DNA of 64,000 bases from Aegilops tauschii subsp. strangulata (lineage: Eukaryota > Streptophyta > Magnoliopsida > Poales > Poaceae), in assembly GCF_002575655.3 (NCBI RefSeq), contig NC_053037.3, positions 327,077,294-327,141,293 on the forward strand, given 5' to 3'. Of this stretch, positions 11,496 through 21,600 are shown piece by piece. The notes below the pieces were generated by a model. That model made no database searches and was not told the origin of the DNA. It saw only the letters and a list, made by a program, of their open reading frames with translations. Made by a program: the position numbers and the translations under genes. Position 1 is the first letter of the stretch, and each line of letters opens with the position of its first letter.

Positions 11496-12018
11496 CTAAA
11501 AAGAAAATATTGTCGGTTTAAGATTATGCTGTTAAGCTGGCCAATTGATTCAAAAATAAAGTGCTATAACGAGCGAATATGTTAAGCCGGAAGATAGCGT
11601 TGAGTTATGCAGATATATCTATTGGCGGCTTAAAAGGGGACTAATGGTACATGGCGGGTTACGTTTATCAGTTAAGCCACCTAAACAGTTGTCATATTTC
11701 AGATCTATAAGTGAGGGATTGCTAAGTGATTGGACAAACAGATTCTAAAGATTGGTGCTATCATTTTGGATCTGCGGCAGTTCAGAAAAGAAAATAAATT
11801 CTAGACCTAAAGTGAAGGCAGTGGAAGAACTCATGTGTTCAGATGGATCTTGTGCAGGAAAAGTATCTACTACGATGGGAAAAAGGATGCTAAAACTACT
11901 ACCGTGCATTTTTCAGTATCATGTTCAGAATCAACTACACGATCTAGAGAAGAACAGAAAGGAACTCCGATGAACAGCGGAACCCTAATGCATATATGTA
12001 GCAAGGGATGATGAATAC
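11496..12018 (-). other. Predicted 5'-UTR intron of the antisense gene
   Basis: On the minus strand a donor CAACAG|GTATTC at 12019/12018 and an acceptor ATTTTCTTTTTAG|ACC at 11496/11495 bound a 523-bp AT-rich segment. The acceptor is 11 nt upstream of the antisense start codon at 11482. The upstream exon continues to 12127 and, past the Fatima insertion, to 41072. Splicing is predicted from consensus only. Confidence 0.55.
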
Positions 12019-12122
12019 CTGTTGGTGCTGATGGACAGCGGAGAAGTGCCGCGATTTCTGCACGCGTTCAGGTTGATGCAGCGGCCTGGCTTCGGGCTGT
12101 TGAAGAAGGTCAATGGCGGCGG

Positions 12123-12127
12123 CGGAG
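12123..12127. repeat. Target-site duplication CGGAG (left copy)
   Basis: CGGAG immediately precedes the left LTR and recurs at 41067-41071 immediately after the right LTR, proving that 12128-41066 is one insertion. Confidence 0.92.
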
Positions 12128-12598
12128 TGTCGGTGTCAAAACCGGCGGATCTCGGGTAGGGGGTCCCGAACTGTGCGTCTAAGGTGGATGGTAACAGGAG
12201 GCGGGGGACACAATGTTTACCCAGGTTCGGGCCATCTCGATGGAGGTAATACCCTACTTCCTGCTTGATTGATCTTGATGATATGAGTATTACAAGAGTT
12301 GATCTACCACGAGATCGTAGAGGCTAAACCCTAGAAGCTAGCCTATGATTATGATTGTTGTTGTCCTACGGACTAAACCCTCCGGTTTATATAGACACCG
12401 GAGGCGGCTAGGGTTACACAGAGTCGATTACAAGGGAGGAGATCTACATATCCGAATTGCCAAGCTTGCCTTCCACGCCAAGGAGAGTCCCATCCGGACA
12501 CGGGACGAAGTCTTCAATCTTGTATCTTCATAGTCCAACAGTCCGGCCAAAGTATATAGTCCGGCTGTCCGAGGACCCCCTAATCCAGGACTCCCTCA
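12128..12598 (-). repeat. 3' LTR of the Fatima-like element
   Basis: A 471-bp LTR. On the minus strand it starts TGAGGGAGTCCTGG and ends GTTTTGACACCGACA. It pairs with the split right LTR, which lacks a short segment present here around 12499-12513. Confidence 0.9.
12379..12404. promoter_or_regulatory. TATA box held inside a palindrome
   Basis: CCTCCGG (12379-12385) and CCGGAGG (12398-12404) are perfect inverted repeats flanking TTTATATAGACA. The core reads as a TATA box on both strands. The same structure recurs in the other LTR at 40860-40885. It is the likely LTR promoter. Bidirectional activity is inference. Confidence 0.5.
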
Positions 12599-12614
12599 GT
12601 AGCCCCTGAACCAG
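12599..12614 (-). promoter_or_regulatory. Polypurine tract of the Fatima-like element
   Basis: On the minus strand the sequence just before the 3' LTR reads GGTTCAGGGGCTAC, then TGAGGG. This GGGGCTAC ending is shared by related grass gypsy elements and recurs as internal motifs in the element at 47231-64000. Confidence 0.6.
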
Positions 12615-13003
12615 GCTTCAATGACGATGAGTCCGGCGCGCAGATTGTCTTCGGCATTGCAAGGCGGGTTCCTCCTCTAAAGACTCCATAGAAGATTTTG
12701 AACACAAGGATCGTGTCCGGCTCTGCAAAACAAATTCCACATACCACCGTAGAGAGTATAATATTCCACAAATCTAATCTGCTGACAATTTTTCACAACG
12801 TGACATCCTGCCGTAGCCCGCCATTATGAACCGTTTTTCCCAGCCTGCCACGGCACGTGTTGCGAGGCGGTTTTCTTGGCACGTCTTGTCGAAGCAGAGA
12901 TCATGTCCCCTTATCACGGGATTCTCATCAATACGGGTGTGGGTAACCCAATCGCGCCTGCTGATATGACTCCTCGGTTTTAGGCAAGTTCCAAAAGGCC
13001 ACG

Positions 13004-13038
13004 TGGAGGACGCTTGATATTCACCCTCTTTATAAAGG
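13004..13038 (+). promoter_or_regulatory. Internal promoter for the antisense gene (G-box and TATA)
   Basis: A CACGTGG G-box-like motif near 13000-13006 and a TATA box (TTTATAAAGG, about 13029-13038) lie about 105 bp upstream of the ATG at 13139, on the strand opposite to the retrotransposon. The spacing suits a 70-80-nt 5' UTR. This is a normal plant Pol II promoter layout. Activity is not shown by sequence. Confidence 0.55.
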
Positions 13039-13138
13039 GGCCAAGGCCTGTCCTTTTCTTCTCGCGCTCGATCCTTCCCTTCCCCCACCTCGAATTCCAA
13101 TACCCAAGGCTCAGGCTAAGCGCTTCGGACCTTCAATC

Positions 13139-16124
13139 ATGTCCGGATCCAACCTTCAAGGCCGGTGGATAGCCTCCTCTGTCACAGAGGAGGACATCAA
13201 GAAGCTAAGAGAAGCCAGGTATCTGACCGCCGAAATCTCGCACAGGCTGCCTGCTCAAGGGCAGGTCATCCCCACTCCCGAACCCAATGAGAGTGTCGTA
13301 TTTGTTTCCCACTTCCTCCGAGGGCTAGGGTTTAGTATTGATCCCTTTGTTAGAGGGCTTATGTTCTATTATGGCCTCGATTTCCATGATCTAGCTCCAG
13401 ATTCCATCCTTCACATCTCGTCGTTTATCGTCGTGTGTGAGGCCTGCCTCCGCATCACCCCACACTTCGGCTTATGGCTCAAGACCTTCAATGTGAAGCC
13501 GAAGATAATCGATGGGCGACACGCAGAGTGCGGAGGTGTCGTAATAAGCAAAGGCGCCGATGCCCCATGGCCAAAGGGTTCCTTCCCGGAGATGTCCAAC
13601 TTATGGCAGCGGGAGTGGTTTTACATCATAGCTCCCCGAAGTACTAAGTGGGTAGCTCCCCCCGCCTTCCGTTCAGGCCCCCCTGCCACAACTGGCGTCA
13701 TGGGTCAACAAGGGGCTGGACTGGGGGCCAGTTAATGACGTGCCGACATTGCAGAGTCGCATCCGAGATCTCCTCGGGAGAGATGTCAGCCTTGTCAAGG
13801 TAATGCAAGTCATGCTAGTTCGTCGGGTCCTGCCATGCCAACGTCGACCTCTCTGCATGTGGGAGTTCAACCCGGAAGGAACGCGAACTATTCAGCAATT
13901 CTTCGGCGTGACGCTCGAAGGGATGTATGGATTGTTCTTTGGATCACGAATAAAGTGTCCGGACACCACCGAGGATGCGGTTCTGAACTGGAATCGTCCA
14001 GATACCCATGTAAGTAATTCTGCGGCCGAACATGCTGTCTTTTTATTTATCACAACATCATTCTGAAAAATCGCTCTTTGAACAGGACTGGATAAAAAAG
14101 GCGAAGATGATCAGGTGTTCGGCCCCCTTGCCGAAGGCCCTCCGGATCCTGTACTAGCCAGGATGCTTGAGCACGCACCTTATCAAGTGCCATCAGAGGA
14201 AGATAAAGGGAGGAATAAAGAAGCCGAAAGCGGGCCTCACGCATTACTCATCCAGACCGGGGGAATTAGTGTCTCCGCAAAGGAGGATGATCGGCGAGAA
14301 GAATCTAGAATTCCCTCTCCCCAAGGAAGGAAAAGGACCGCCTCTGAAGACTTCGAAACGAGGGTTTCCAAACGAGGGAAGAAACCTTCGCCAGGGGGCC
14401 CTGCCCCGGGGGGCATCCTTAACGCATAGTGCCCACAAGGGGGCCAGCCCTCCATCGAGCTGTAAGTGAACAAGAGTACTTTGGTAAATGTATCCTGCTT
14501 TATTTCCGAGGACAATAACTGAGACATACATCTTGCAGTCCGGCTCGTAGCCCTTCTCGTCAGAGTTCGTCTTCGGGGGATCTTCTTTCGGAGATGATGG
14601 AGAGCGAAACGCCTCCCCTTGTCTCCCCGCCTCATGGGGTGGACGACCCTGAGGTGTCGTCACGGAGGATTTCTCCCGATCCACCAAGGCCAAAAGGTAA
14701 CCCTTTGGCCACCCAAAGTCCGGAGTATTCGGCTCCTAAGGAGAACAACAGAAAGAATCCGGTACTGTTCGGTGCACAACCGGATGCACTGATGGGTCTT
14801 CTGGAGCAAGCGGCTATCTCAGAGGCGCATCGTACTTTAATGGGTACGGTGGTTGAGAGGATTTCATCCGCCAAAAGTGGGTTGCATGAAGCTTTTATGA
14901 GCCTGCTAAGAGGCTTTGAGGTACGCAAAGTAATATTTTTTTGACGGTACCGAACACACTAGGTGTGCCCTATGCAGATAGTAGCCCCTGAGACTCTGGT
15001 TGCTGTCCAAAGGCGGCAAACAGAGGATCATAGTCCCAGGTAATGATCATGCTGCTTTCATGTGCAGGCGGCTGAGGATCCGGTGGCTGGCCGGACTGGT
15101 GAGTTTGCCGAACTGAGGCGGCGACTTGATGCGGCGGATGCCGACATCGTGCTGGCAAACAAGCGGCTTGACGAGGCACAGGGTATGTATTTTCCGGTGG
15201 TCAACAGATATTAAGAGGAGCATGATGCTAGTATCTATAATATGCTATGACTGCAGATGGAGCTGCCGCCATGGAGACCCTTCGGGCGGAGCTTGCCCGA
15301 GCCAAGGAACAAGCCAGGAAAAGTGATGCGGCCGCCCTAAAGGTGTCTAAAGAGTTAAGAGCCGAACAGGCTGCTTATCGCCAGAGCGAAGATAAAATAG
15401 CCAAGATGGCTATTGAGCTAAAGGATGCCGCCGACCGGTATGAGCTTCTTGAAAAGGAAAGCCAAGCGAAAGCGGCGGACCTGAAGAAAGCCATGGTCGC
15501 AGCAAAGGAAACCCGCTCTAAAATCGGAGCGGCGAAGGAGGAGCTTCGTCAAGCCGGAGATATCACGGCTGGGAAGCCCTTTTTGTTGCGGACGAAGTTC
15601 GGAGATCCGAAGTATGCCCCTCTGGATCAGTTATGGAGTGTTGCGGACGTGTACTTGGACTTGGCAACGAGTGCTGCTGATGTGACTGAGTTTTTCAAAG
15701 ACCAAAAAGATCATGAAGTGGAAAGGTTATTCTGGTCGCAGTTCAGTGCTCCCACACGTCCGCTGCTGTTAAATGAACAAATGGCCGAGTGGGCTGAGCT
15801 CCATAGATTGTCCGGACTTCGCATGAGGTCTGTCGTGGATCTCTTTGGCCGGAGGGACCAAGGCCGAATAGTTATTTTGGTTTAGTGCAACGATTCCTTG
15901 GTGTTGTGCCGCATATCGACACTGTAAAGAGGTCGGCGTGCATAGAGGGTGCGCGGATTTCTCTTGCCCGTGTTAAGACATACTGGGCAGAGATGGAGGC
16001 CACTGCTATTGCAACCCAGGATCCGGCCGTAGGCCAGATCTCAGCCGAGCACAATTTTGAAGAGGTCCTAGAAGGTGCTCATTTAATAGAGGCTCAGTGC
16101 TCGAAGAGTATCATGTTCGAGTGA
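13139..16124 (+). pseudogene. Antisense multi-exon gene, 'putative gypsy type transposon' family, in the Fatima-like element
   Basis: Exons predicted from GT-AG signals and reading frame: 13139-14009, 14086-14461, 14539-14920, 15068-15182 and 15257-16124. Exon 1 carries the family domain (FVSHFLRGLGFSIDPFV, DLAPDSILHISSF, CEACLRITPHFGLW, WQREWFYI). Exons 2-3 are polar and rich in K/R/S/P. Exon 5 encodes a coiled coil (METLRAELARAKEQARK onward) and a conserved-looking tail (FLGVVPHID, ARVKTYWAEMEATA). At least three frameshifts break it (about 13690, 14130 and 15870). It lies antisense to gag-protease, next to the 3' LTR. The domain name is recalled; its function is unknown. A host gene capture or a retrotransposon regulator are both possible. 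Confidence 0.75.
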
Positions 16125-17318
16125 CATGTATCCCAATTGTAAAAACAATGCTATTTGGATTATAAAGGTTGTGTTTATACTTTTGCCTGAAAGTATAATG
16201 ATGCCTCCTGTGCGGCCGTTTATGTATGTATATAACCTGAAAGTTTGCAGTCGTCGGCTTCAGCCCCCACGTATATAGTGCGGGGGTGTTCGAAAAAAGC
16301 GCGTATTCACACTTGACCCAACGTCTTGGTCCATTAAGGAGGTGATAGCGCGGCGAACAAGGCAATCGGACTATATAGCTTTAACACTTTCACTTAGCCA
16401 TAGGAGTTTGACGGTGGGGCTACTATATAGCCCCTGGTACTTCCGCGCTCATCCGAATACGGGGTGCGTACATACATGACTGGGAAACCGGCCCTTCATT
16501 AATGCGGAGGAATCGCGAAGATTCCGCTGGGTCATCGAGTGGTTGACCAGTCTCGCGCTTTATCATGACAGTTAGTTTTCGACTTTCTCTACTGAGGTGC
16601 TCAACCAGATGAACCAGGGCACAATCGCAGTAGTTCTCCCGGTGCCACCTTAGCCGATAGAGCGGAACGTAAGGTAGCAAAACGCGGGAGCCGGGCAAAC
16701 CCAACTATTGACCAAAGACATGATTCGGAGCTGATGCATATAAGGCCAAACTCGCGACGCCGAACACTCCCTAAGGTATTCGGACTTTACAACATATACC
16801 GGGCTGAGTAACGCCCTTGATAATGAACCCTGAATTTCCAGGTACGTGCATTAGTCCGACGTGGCGAAATGCCAATAACGCCAGCATCCCTCTCGGTTGT
16901 GTTGAGTATCCGGAGGGTGTACAGCAACAAGAGACAGTAAGAAAGGTTTACACAGGGTCTTAATCTAAAAAGAAACCTTTGAGCGAGGCCCTGCTGCACG
17001 TTTGCGCCTGTGTCTCCGTTGTGTCGTATCCTGGAAGGGTGTAGCACGATGATCATCTGTAAAAGAAAAAACCCAGGTGAAAGTCTTCGTGCGAAAAATT
17101 GATTATTCTTAATGAACCATTAAAATTAAATCTAAATAAGGTCAAGCCAAACTGTAGTCCTTTTTACATGTGGGAAGCCCCTAGGACCACCTATGGGGGT
17201 ATATCCATCGACCCAATCTCAGGTTTATCTGAGCTGTTACAACTAGTGGTGTGCCGGACTCGTCTTGCTGTGTCCGCGGTCTTGACGACTGATCATTTAT
17301 TCTGGTTGGAGTGGCCGT
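16125..17318 (-). other. Non-coding spacer between the protease and the antisense gene
   Basis: No polymerase or integrase motif is seen on either strand. The minus strand at about 16600-16700 contains TACGTTCCGCTCTATCGGCT followed by a GGGAGAACTACTGCGATTGTG-type motif (in two pieces). The same motif recurs three times at 61283, 62332 and 62914 in the related element. The plus strand at 16420-16436 has TATATAGCCCC. I see no gene. Confidence 0.6.
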
Positions 17319-17915
17319 TCAGTGTTCGGTTGCTAGAGCCGCCACACATTCTCCCATACGTAAGGAGCACTTTGTGTTTTCGCTAACTATGATGATGCCA
17401 CGTGGACCGGGCATTTTAAGCTTAATATAAGCATAATGCGGTACTGCATTAAAACGAGCGAAGGTCGTTCTTCCGAGTAGTGCGTGATAGCCGTTTCGGA
17501 ATGGAGCGATGTCGAAGGTTAATTCTTCACTTCGGAAGTTGTCGGGAGAACCGAATACAACCTCTAGTACTATAGAGCCCGTGCAGCGGGCCTCTGGGCC
17601 TGGTATTACTCCTTTAAAGGTAGTATTGCTTTGGGTGATTCTTGTCGGGTCTATCCCCATTTTGCGGACTGTGTCCTGATATATCAGATTAAGACTACTG
17701 CCGCCGTCCATAAGGACCCGGGTGAGATGGTATCCGTCAATTATTGGGTCTAGCACCAAGGCAGTCGATCCTCCGTGCTGGATACTAGTCAGGTGATCCC
17801 TGCGATCAGAAGTGATCGGGCAGGCCGACCAAGGGCTGAACTTGGGGGTGACGGGCTCTACAGTGCATACGTCTCGGAGTGCGCTCCTCCTCTTCGTTAC
17901 GTGAATCATGTTCAC
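17319..17915 (-). CDS. Gypsy aspartic protease domain (gag-pro C-terminus)
   Basis: A 198-codon open stretch on the minus strand carries VLMDGGSSLNLIY (active-site D-G/S-G type motif, here DGG) and HALLGRTTFARFNAVPHY (the ALLGR flap/helix region) followed by YIKLKMPGP. These are signatures of the pepsin-fold retropepsin found in the Fatima/Tat-like gypsy lineage. Upstream in frame lies the conserved link to gag (VNMIHVTKRRSALRD). The frame ends at 17319 without entering reverse transcriptase, so this copy encodes gag-protease only. It is a fragment of a longer polyprotein broken upstream at 18093. Confidence 0.8.
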   Translation of the reverse strand: MNMIHVTKRRSALRDVCTVEPVTPKFSPWSACPITSDRRDHLTSIQHGGSTALVLDPIIDGYHLTRVLMDGGSSLNLIYQDTVRKMGIDPTRITQSNTTFKGVIPGPEARCTGSIVLEVVFGSPDNFRSEELTFDIAPFRNGYHALLGRTTFARFNAVPHYAYIKLKMPGPRGIIIVSENTKCSLRMGECVAALATEH

Positions 17916-18693
17916 TGTTTTGACCTCTGGTGGGAATTTTTTCTGTCCCCTAGTGTTTTGCTGGCGAGGCTCATCCTCGTCTTCACTTGGTGTCTCCCTC
18001 CCCTTGTGTTCGGCGTTTAGCTTGCCGGCCTGCTTGAAGACCCTGCATTCTCTGTTGGTGTGATTTGCAGGTTTGTCGGAGGTGCCATGAATCTAACATA
18101 ATCTGTCTAGAATCTTATTTAGGTTGGACGGTCCATCTCTGCTGCCTTTAAATGGCTTTTTCCGTTGACCGGGTTGAGAGCCCCTGAATCCGGCGTTTAC
18201 CTCCGTGTTGTCTGGGTTGTCTTCATTGCTTCGACGCTTGCTTTTATTGCATCGCGGTTTCCCATTACCATCCCTGACTTCGGATGTGCCTGGGTCGCTG
18301 GTGCCACTACGGGCCAGCCAACTACCTTCGCCCGCGCAAAAGCGGGTCATAAGGCTTGTTAGGGCTGCCATTGTCCTCGGTTTTTCCTGGCCGAGGTGTC
18401 TGGCGAGCCATTCGTCCCGGATACTGTGTTTGAAAGCCGCTATGGCTTCGGCGTCCGGGCAGTCGACAATTTGTTTCTTCTTAGTGAGGAATCTATTCCA
18501 AAGCTTTCAGGCTGACTCTCCGGGATGTTGAATTATATGACTTAAATCGTCTGCATCCGGAGGTCGGACATAGGTCCCTTGGAAATTAGCCCTAAAAGCA
18601 ACCTCAAGCTCTTCCCAACTTCCAATTGAGTTTTCGGGGAGGCTCTTCTGCCAGTGCCGAGCTGGTCCTTTCAGCTTGAGGGGCAAGTATTTG
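17916..18693 (-). pseudogene. gag: Fatima-like gag, C-terminal part
   Basis: From the insertion edge at 18693 the minus strand encodes YLPLKLKGPARHW, then SWEELEVAFRANFQGTY, standard Ty3/gypsy gag capsid motifs. It continues the gag N-terminal part that ends at 32847. An in-frame TGA at 18507-18509 and TAG at 18093-18095 interrupt it. Both fit C-to-T changes. A CCHC-like cluster (NRECRVFKQ region) is only weakly preserved before the protease. Confidence 0.8.
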
Positions 18694-21600
18694 TGTCACA
18701 TCCTAGCTAGTTCATGCATTAGAGTGTTGCATCATGTCTACTTTTCACAGAAACTTGAAATGGGGATGCCAGAAACCCCCAGCACACCCCCCTGAACACA
18801 ACTAGGGTTTACTAAAATCCTTTTCAATGAACCTGAAATGCCCTCCATAAATGTTCACCATCTTTGGTCCTGGCTAAAACCTCTGCCAAAAATGGTTTCA
18901 TATTTTTGGAGGCTATTCTGGATTTTGCACCAAGCCATGAGTATTTGCATTTGGGCAATTTAAATCCTATAAATATTTTAAAATGCCCAAATAATCTTGA
19001 AGGTATTTTTAGGCTGTTGAGAATATTTACAAATGTGCCTCTCAATATTTTCAGGTTTTTCCTAAATGGAATAGTATTTCTACTATTTCAAAACACAGAA
19101 CAGAAACAAATAAAAAGAAAAACAGAAAGCAGAGAAGAAACTTACCTGGCAGCCCACCTGGCGGCCCAGCACTGTGCTGGCCCATGGCCAGTCAGCTGCT
19201 TGCTCCCGCCAGAGCAGACACAGAGGTGACGCCGGCGTGCGCGAGCTCGCCACGGCGCCACCTGCTTGCCGCCTCGCTCGTGGACGAGCTGGACGACCTC
19301 CACGTCGCGCCCCCGAGCCCCTGGACACCTCCATTCGTCCCCTGCACCTCTCCCTCGCCTTCCTCCACCATGGCCGACGCAGCCGCTGCCACCTCGCCGG
19401 CGTAGCCGTAGCCACCGTCGTCTCTGCATCACCTGACCGTGTCCAGCAGCTCCGCCGTCGCCTTCTCCTTCGAGCAAGTCGAGCCCCGAGCGCCCGCTTG
19501 CCCAAAAGCCACTGCTCCGACCTCGCCTTCACCGCCCACCGCCGGAGATCCCCTCCGCCGTCACCACCGCAGCAGCTCGCCCCCGACCTCGCCGTCCGCT
19601 CCGTCGCAACCACCGTGAGCCTGGCCACCTCCCTATCCTCTCCATTCTCCCTCTCGAGCTTCGTAGCAACTGCACGTAGCTCACCCGCACGCGTCGCCGC
19701 CGAGCTCGTCGCCGACGAGGCTCCGGCCATCCAACGGTCGCACCACCATGGCTGTTAGCTTCACTGCATCGCCAGGAGCCCGTAGCACCATCGCACGCCC
19801 CTCGCCGTGCTGTCTAGCGACGGGTTCGACTACACCCGTACCCCGGCAGCCGCACAGCTCGTCGCCGGCGTCGATTCCGGCGACCCCGAGCTCCACCACC
19901 ACCACCAATCGATGCGGCTCGTTCCCAGCTGCGTGTAGATGCTCTCCGCCGCCCATTTGGTCGCCGGAGCACGGATCCCGCACCCCACCGCCGCGTCTGG
20001 CCTCGCCGGCGGCTAAACGCCGGCGCTTCCGCCCAGTTGACCAGGGGTTTGACCTCCCCTGGGTCAATGACAAGTGGGGCCCGCCTGCTAATTAACCAGG
20101 GTTAGATTTAAGTTCATTCTAATTAGTTTAATTATCTAACAGTGACACTGACACAGGGGACCCACACGTCAGGTTTGACATGGACGACCCCGTTGGCCGC
20201 TGACATCATCATGACACACTGCTGACGTAATAAACAATTTAATTACTAGAATTATTTTTATACAGGAAATTCCCGAAAATATCACAAACTTCAAAAAATC
20301 ATAGAAAATAATCTATAGCTCAGAATGAAAAGATTTATATATGAAAAATGATCAGAAAAATCCATTCTATCCATCTGTACTGGTTTCATGCATGTTGAAG
20401 CAAATTAACCTACTGTTTAATGCAGAACAAGATAAAGCACTAAAAAGGGCCACATATGAACTTGGAATTTGAATCTTTGATCCAAAATAGTCCAAACCCA
20501 TCTGGTCTTAGTTGCATTAGCCCAATACATCCATTTTGCCATGTATCATGCATGCATCATATTGTTGCACTTTGCTTGGTGTTGATTGTGCTTCGATGTG
20601 TTCATCGTGGTAGGTTCTGCCTCCGAGGATATTCACGAGTATCCAACTGAAGGGCAGCATCCCACAACCACTCCGTCAGGCAAGCAACCCATTGATCATT
20701 TCGATACAAACCCATCTTCTCGCTTCTGCTCTCATTTCCTGCATTAAGACAACGCGATTCAAACTGTTGTGTGCTGCGGTAGTTGAACCCACTTTCCTTT
20801 GCATGACCTGTCATTGCCACAGTAACTAGATGAAACCCACTAGCATGTGTAGGAGTTGATTGAGCGATGTTGTGTTCCTACAATGCTATGCTTGCTACGC
20901 TTAGAGTCGTGTCAGGTCTGGCTCATCAGGGTGATGAACTAGAGTGAAAGCGTGTGTCGGTAATGAGAGTGAGGTGTTGAATACGATTTGGTAAAGGTAT
21001 CGATGGGAGGCCATGTAGGAGTACATGGTGGGTTGTTTCATTGAGACCGTCCCTAAGAACTGAGATCTGTATGCGTCATTTAAGATTCAGCTACTACCAC
21101 GCATTGGGCCCGAAACCAACGGACCCCCTTGGCTTCTTAATCACCTTTGTCCTCTGTCCAGGAGTTGCATGTTGTTTCTGGTGTTTGTAGTAAGCTGGAG
21201 GCCGTAGGCAGCGTTGACCAAGGGGTGGGCTGTGATGCGGTAGGCTCGTGGCCCGGTGTACCGAGTCGCCCGTTTGGTGTCTCGGGAACACTGCACACAT
21301 CGTTCGGGGCCGTATGTGGAAACCTCAGCCGGTCTCCCTGCAGATGGAACCTGAATAGGCGATAAACCTGGACTAGAGACCCGAGTGTTTAGGTAGGCTG
21401 TGGCCGACACCCTCGCTGGGCTTCCGCTTGAAGGTTGCCGAGTACATACTGTGTAAACGGTGGTAAGTGGTGAGAGCGTGTGTGACGAAGTACACCCCTG
21501 CAGGGTATAAAACTATTCGAATAGCCGCGTCCGCGGTAAAGGACTACTTGGTCGCTTATGCAGTTCATAGAAAAGTAAATGGATACTACTAAAAGCCTCA

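Larger units (their letters stand above)
10758..12127 (+). mobile_element. Host gypsy element, left internal fragment
   Basis: This fragment joins 41067-41449 across the Fatima-like insertion, as shown by the shared 5-bp TSD CGGAG (12123-12127 and 41067-41071). The element ends at the 3' LTR 41450-41947, so its sense strand is plus. Its 5' portion lies beyond the Athila-like insertion and is not in the window. The only coding trace is an antisense gene (see 10846-11495). Confidence 0.8.

Noticed and set aside
17099..17386. Plus-strand ORF over the protease end
   Set aside because: It is the shadow of the minus-strand protease and spacer, with no motif of its own.
19083..20095. Arginine/alanine/proline-rich ORFs in the LTR GC island (also 29171-30183)
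   Set aside because: Several frames on both strands are open at once and no motif is present. I treat them as products of high GC and report only the island and splice donor.
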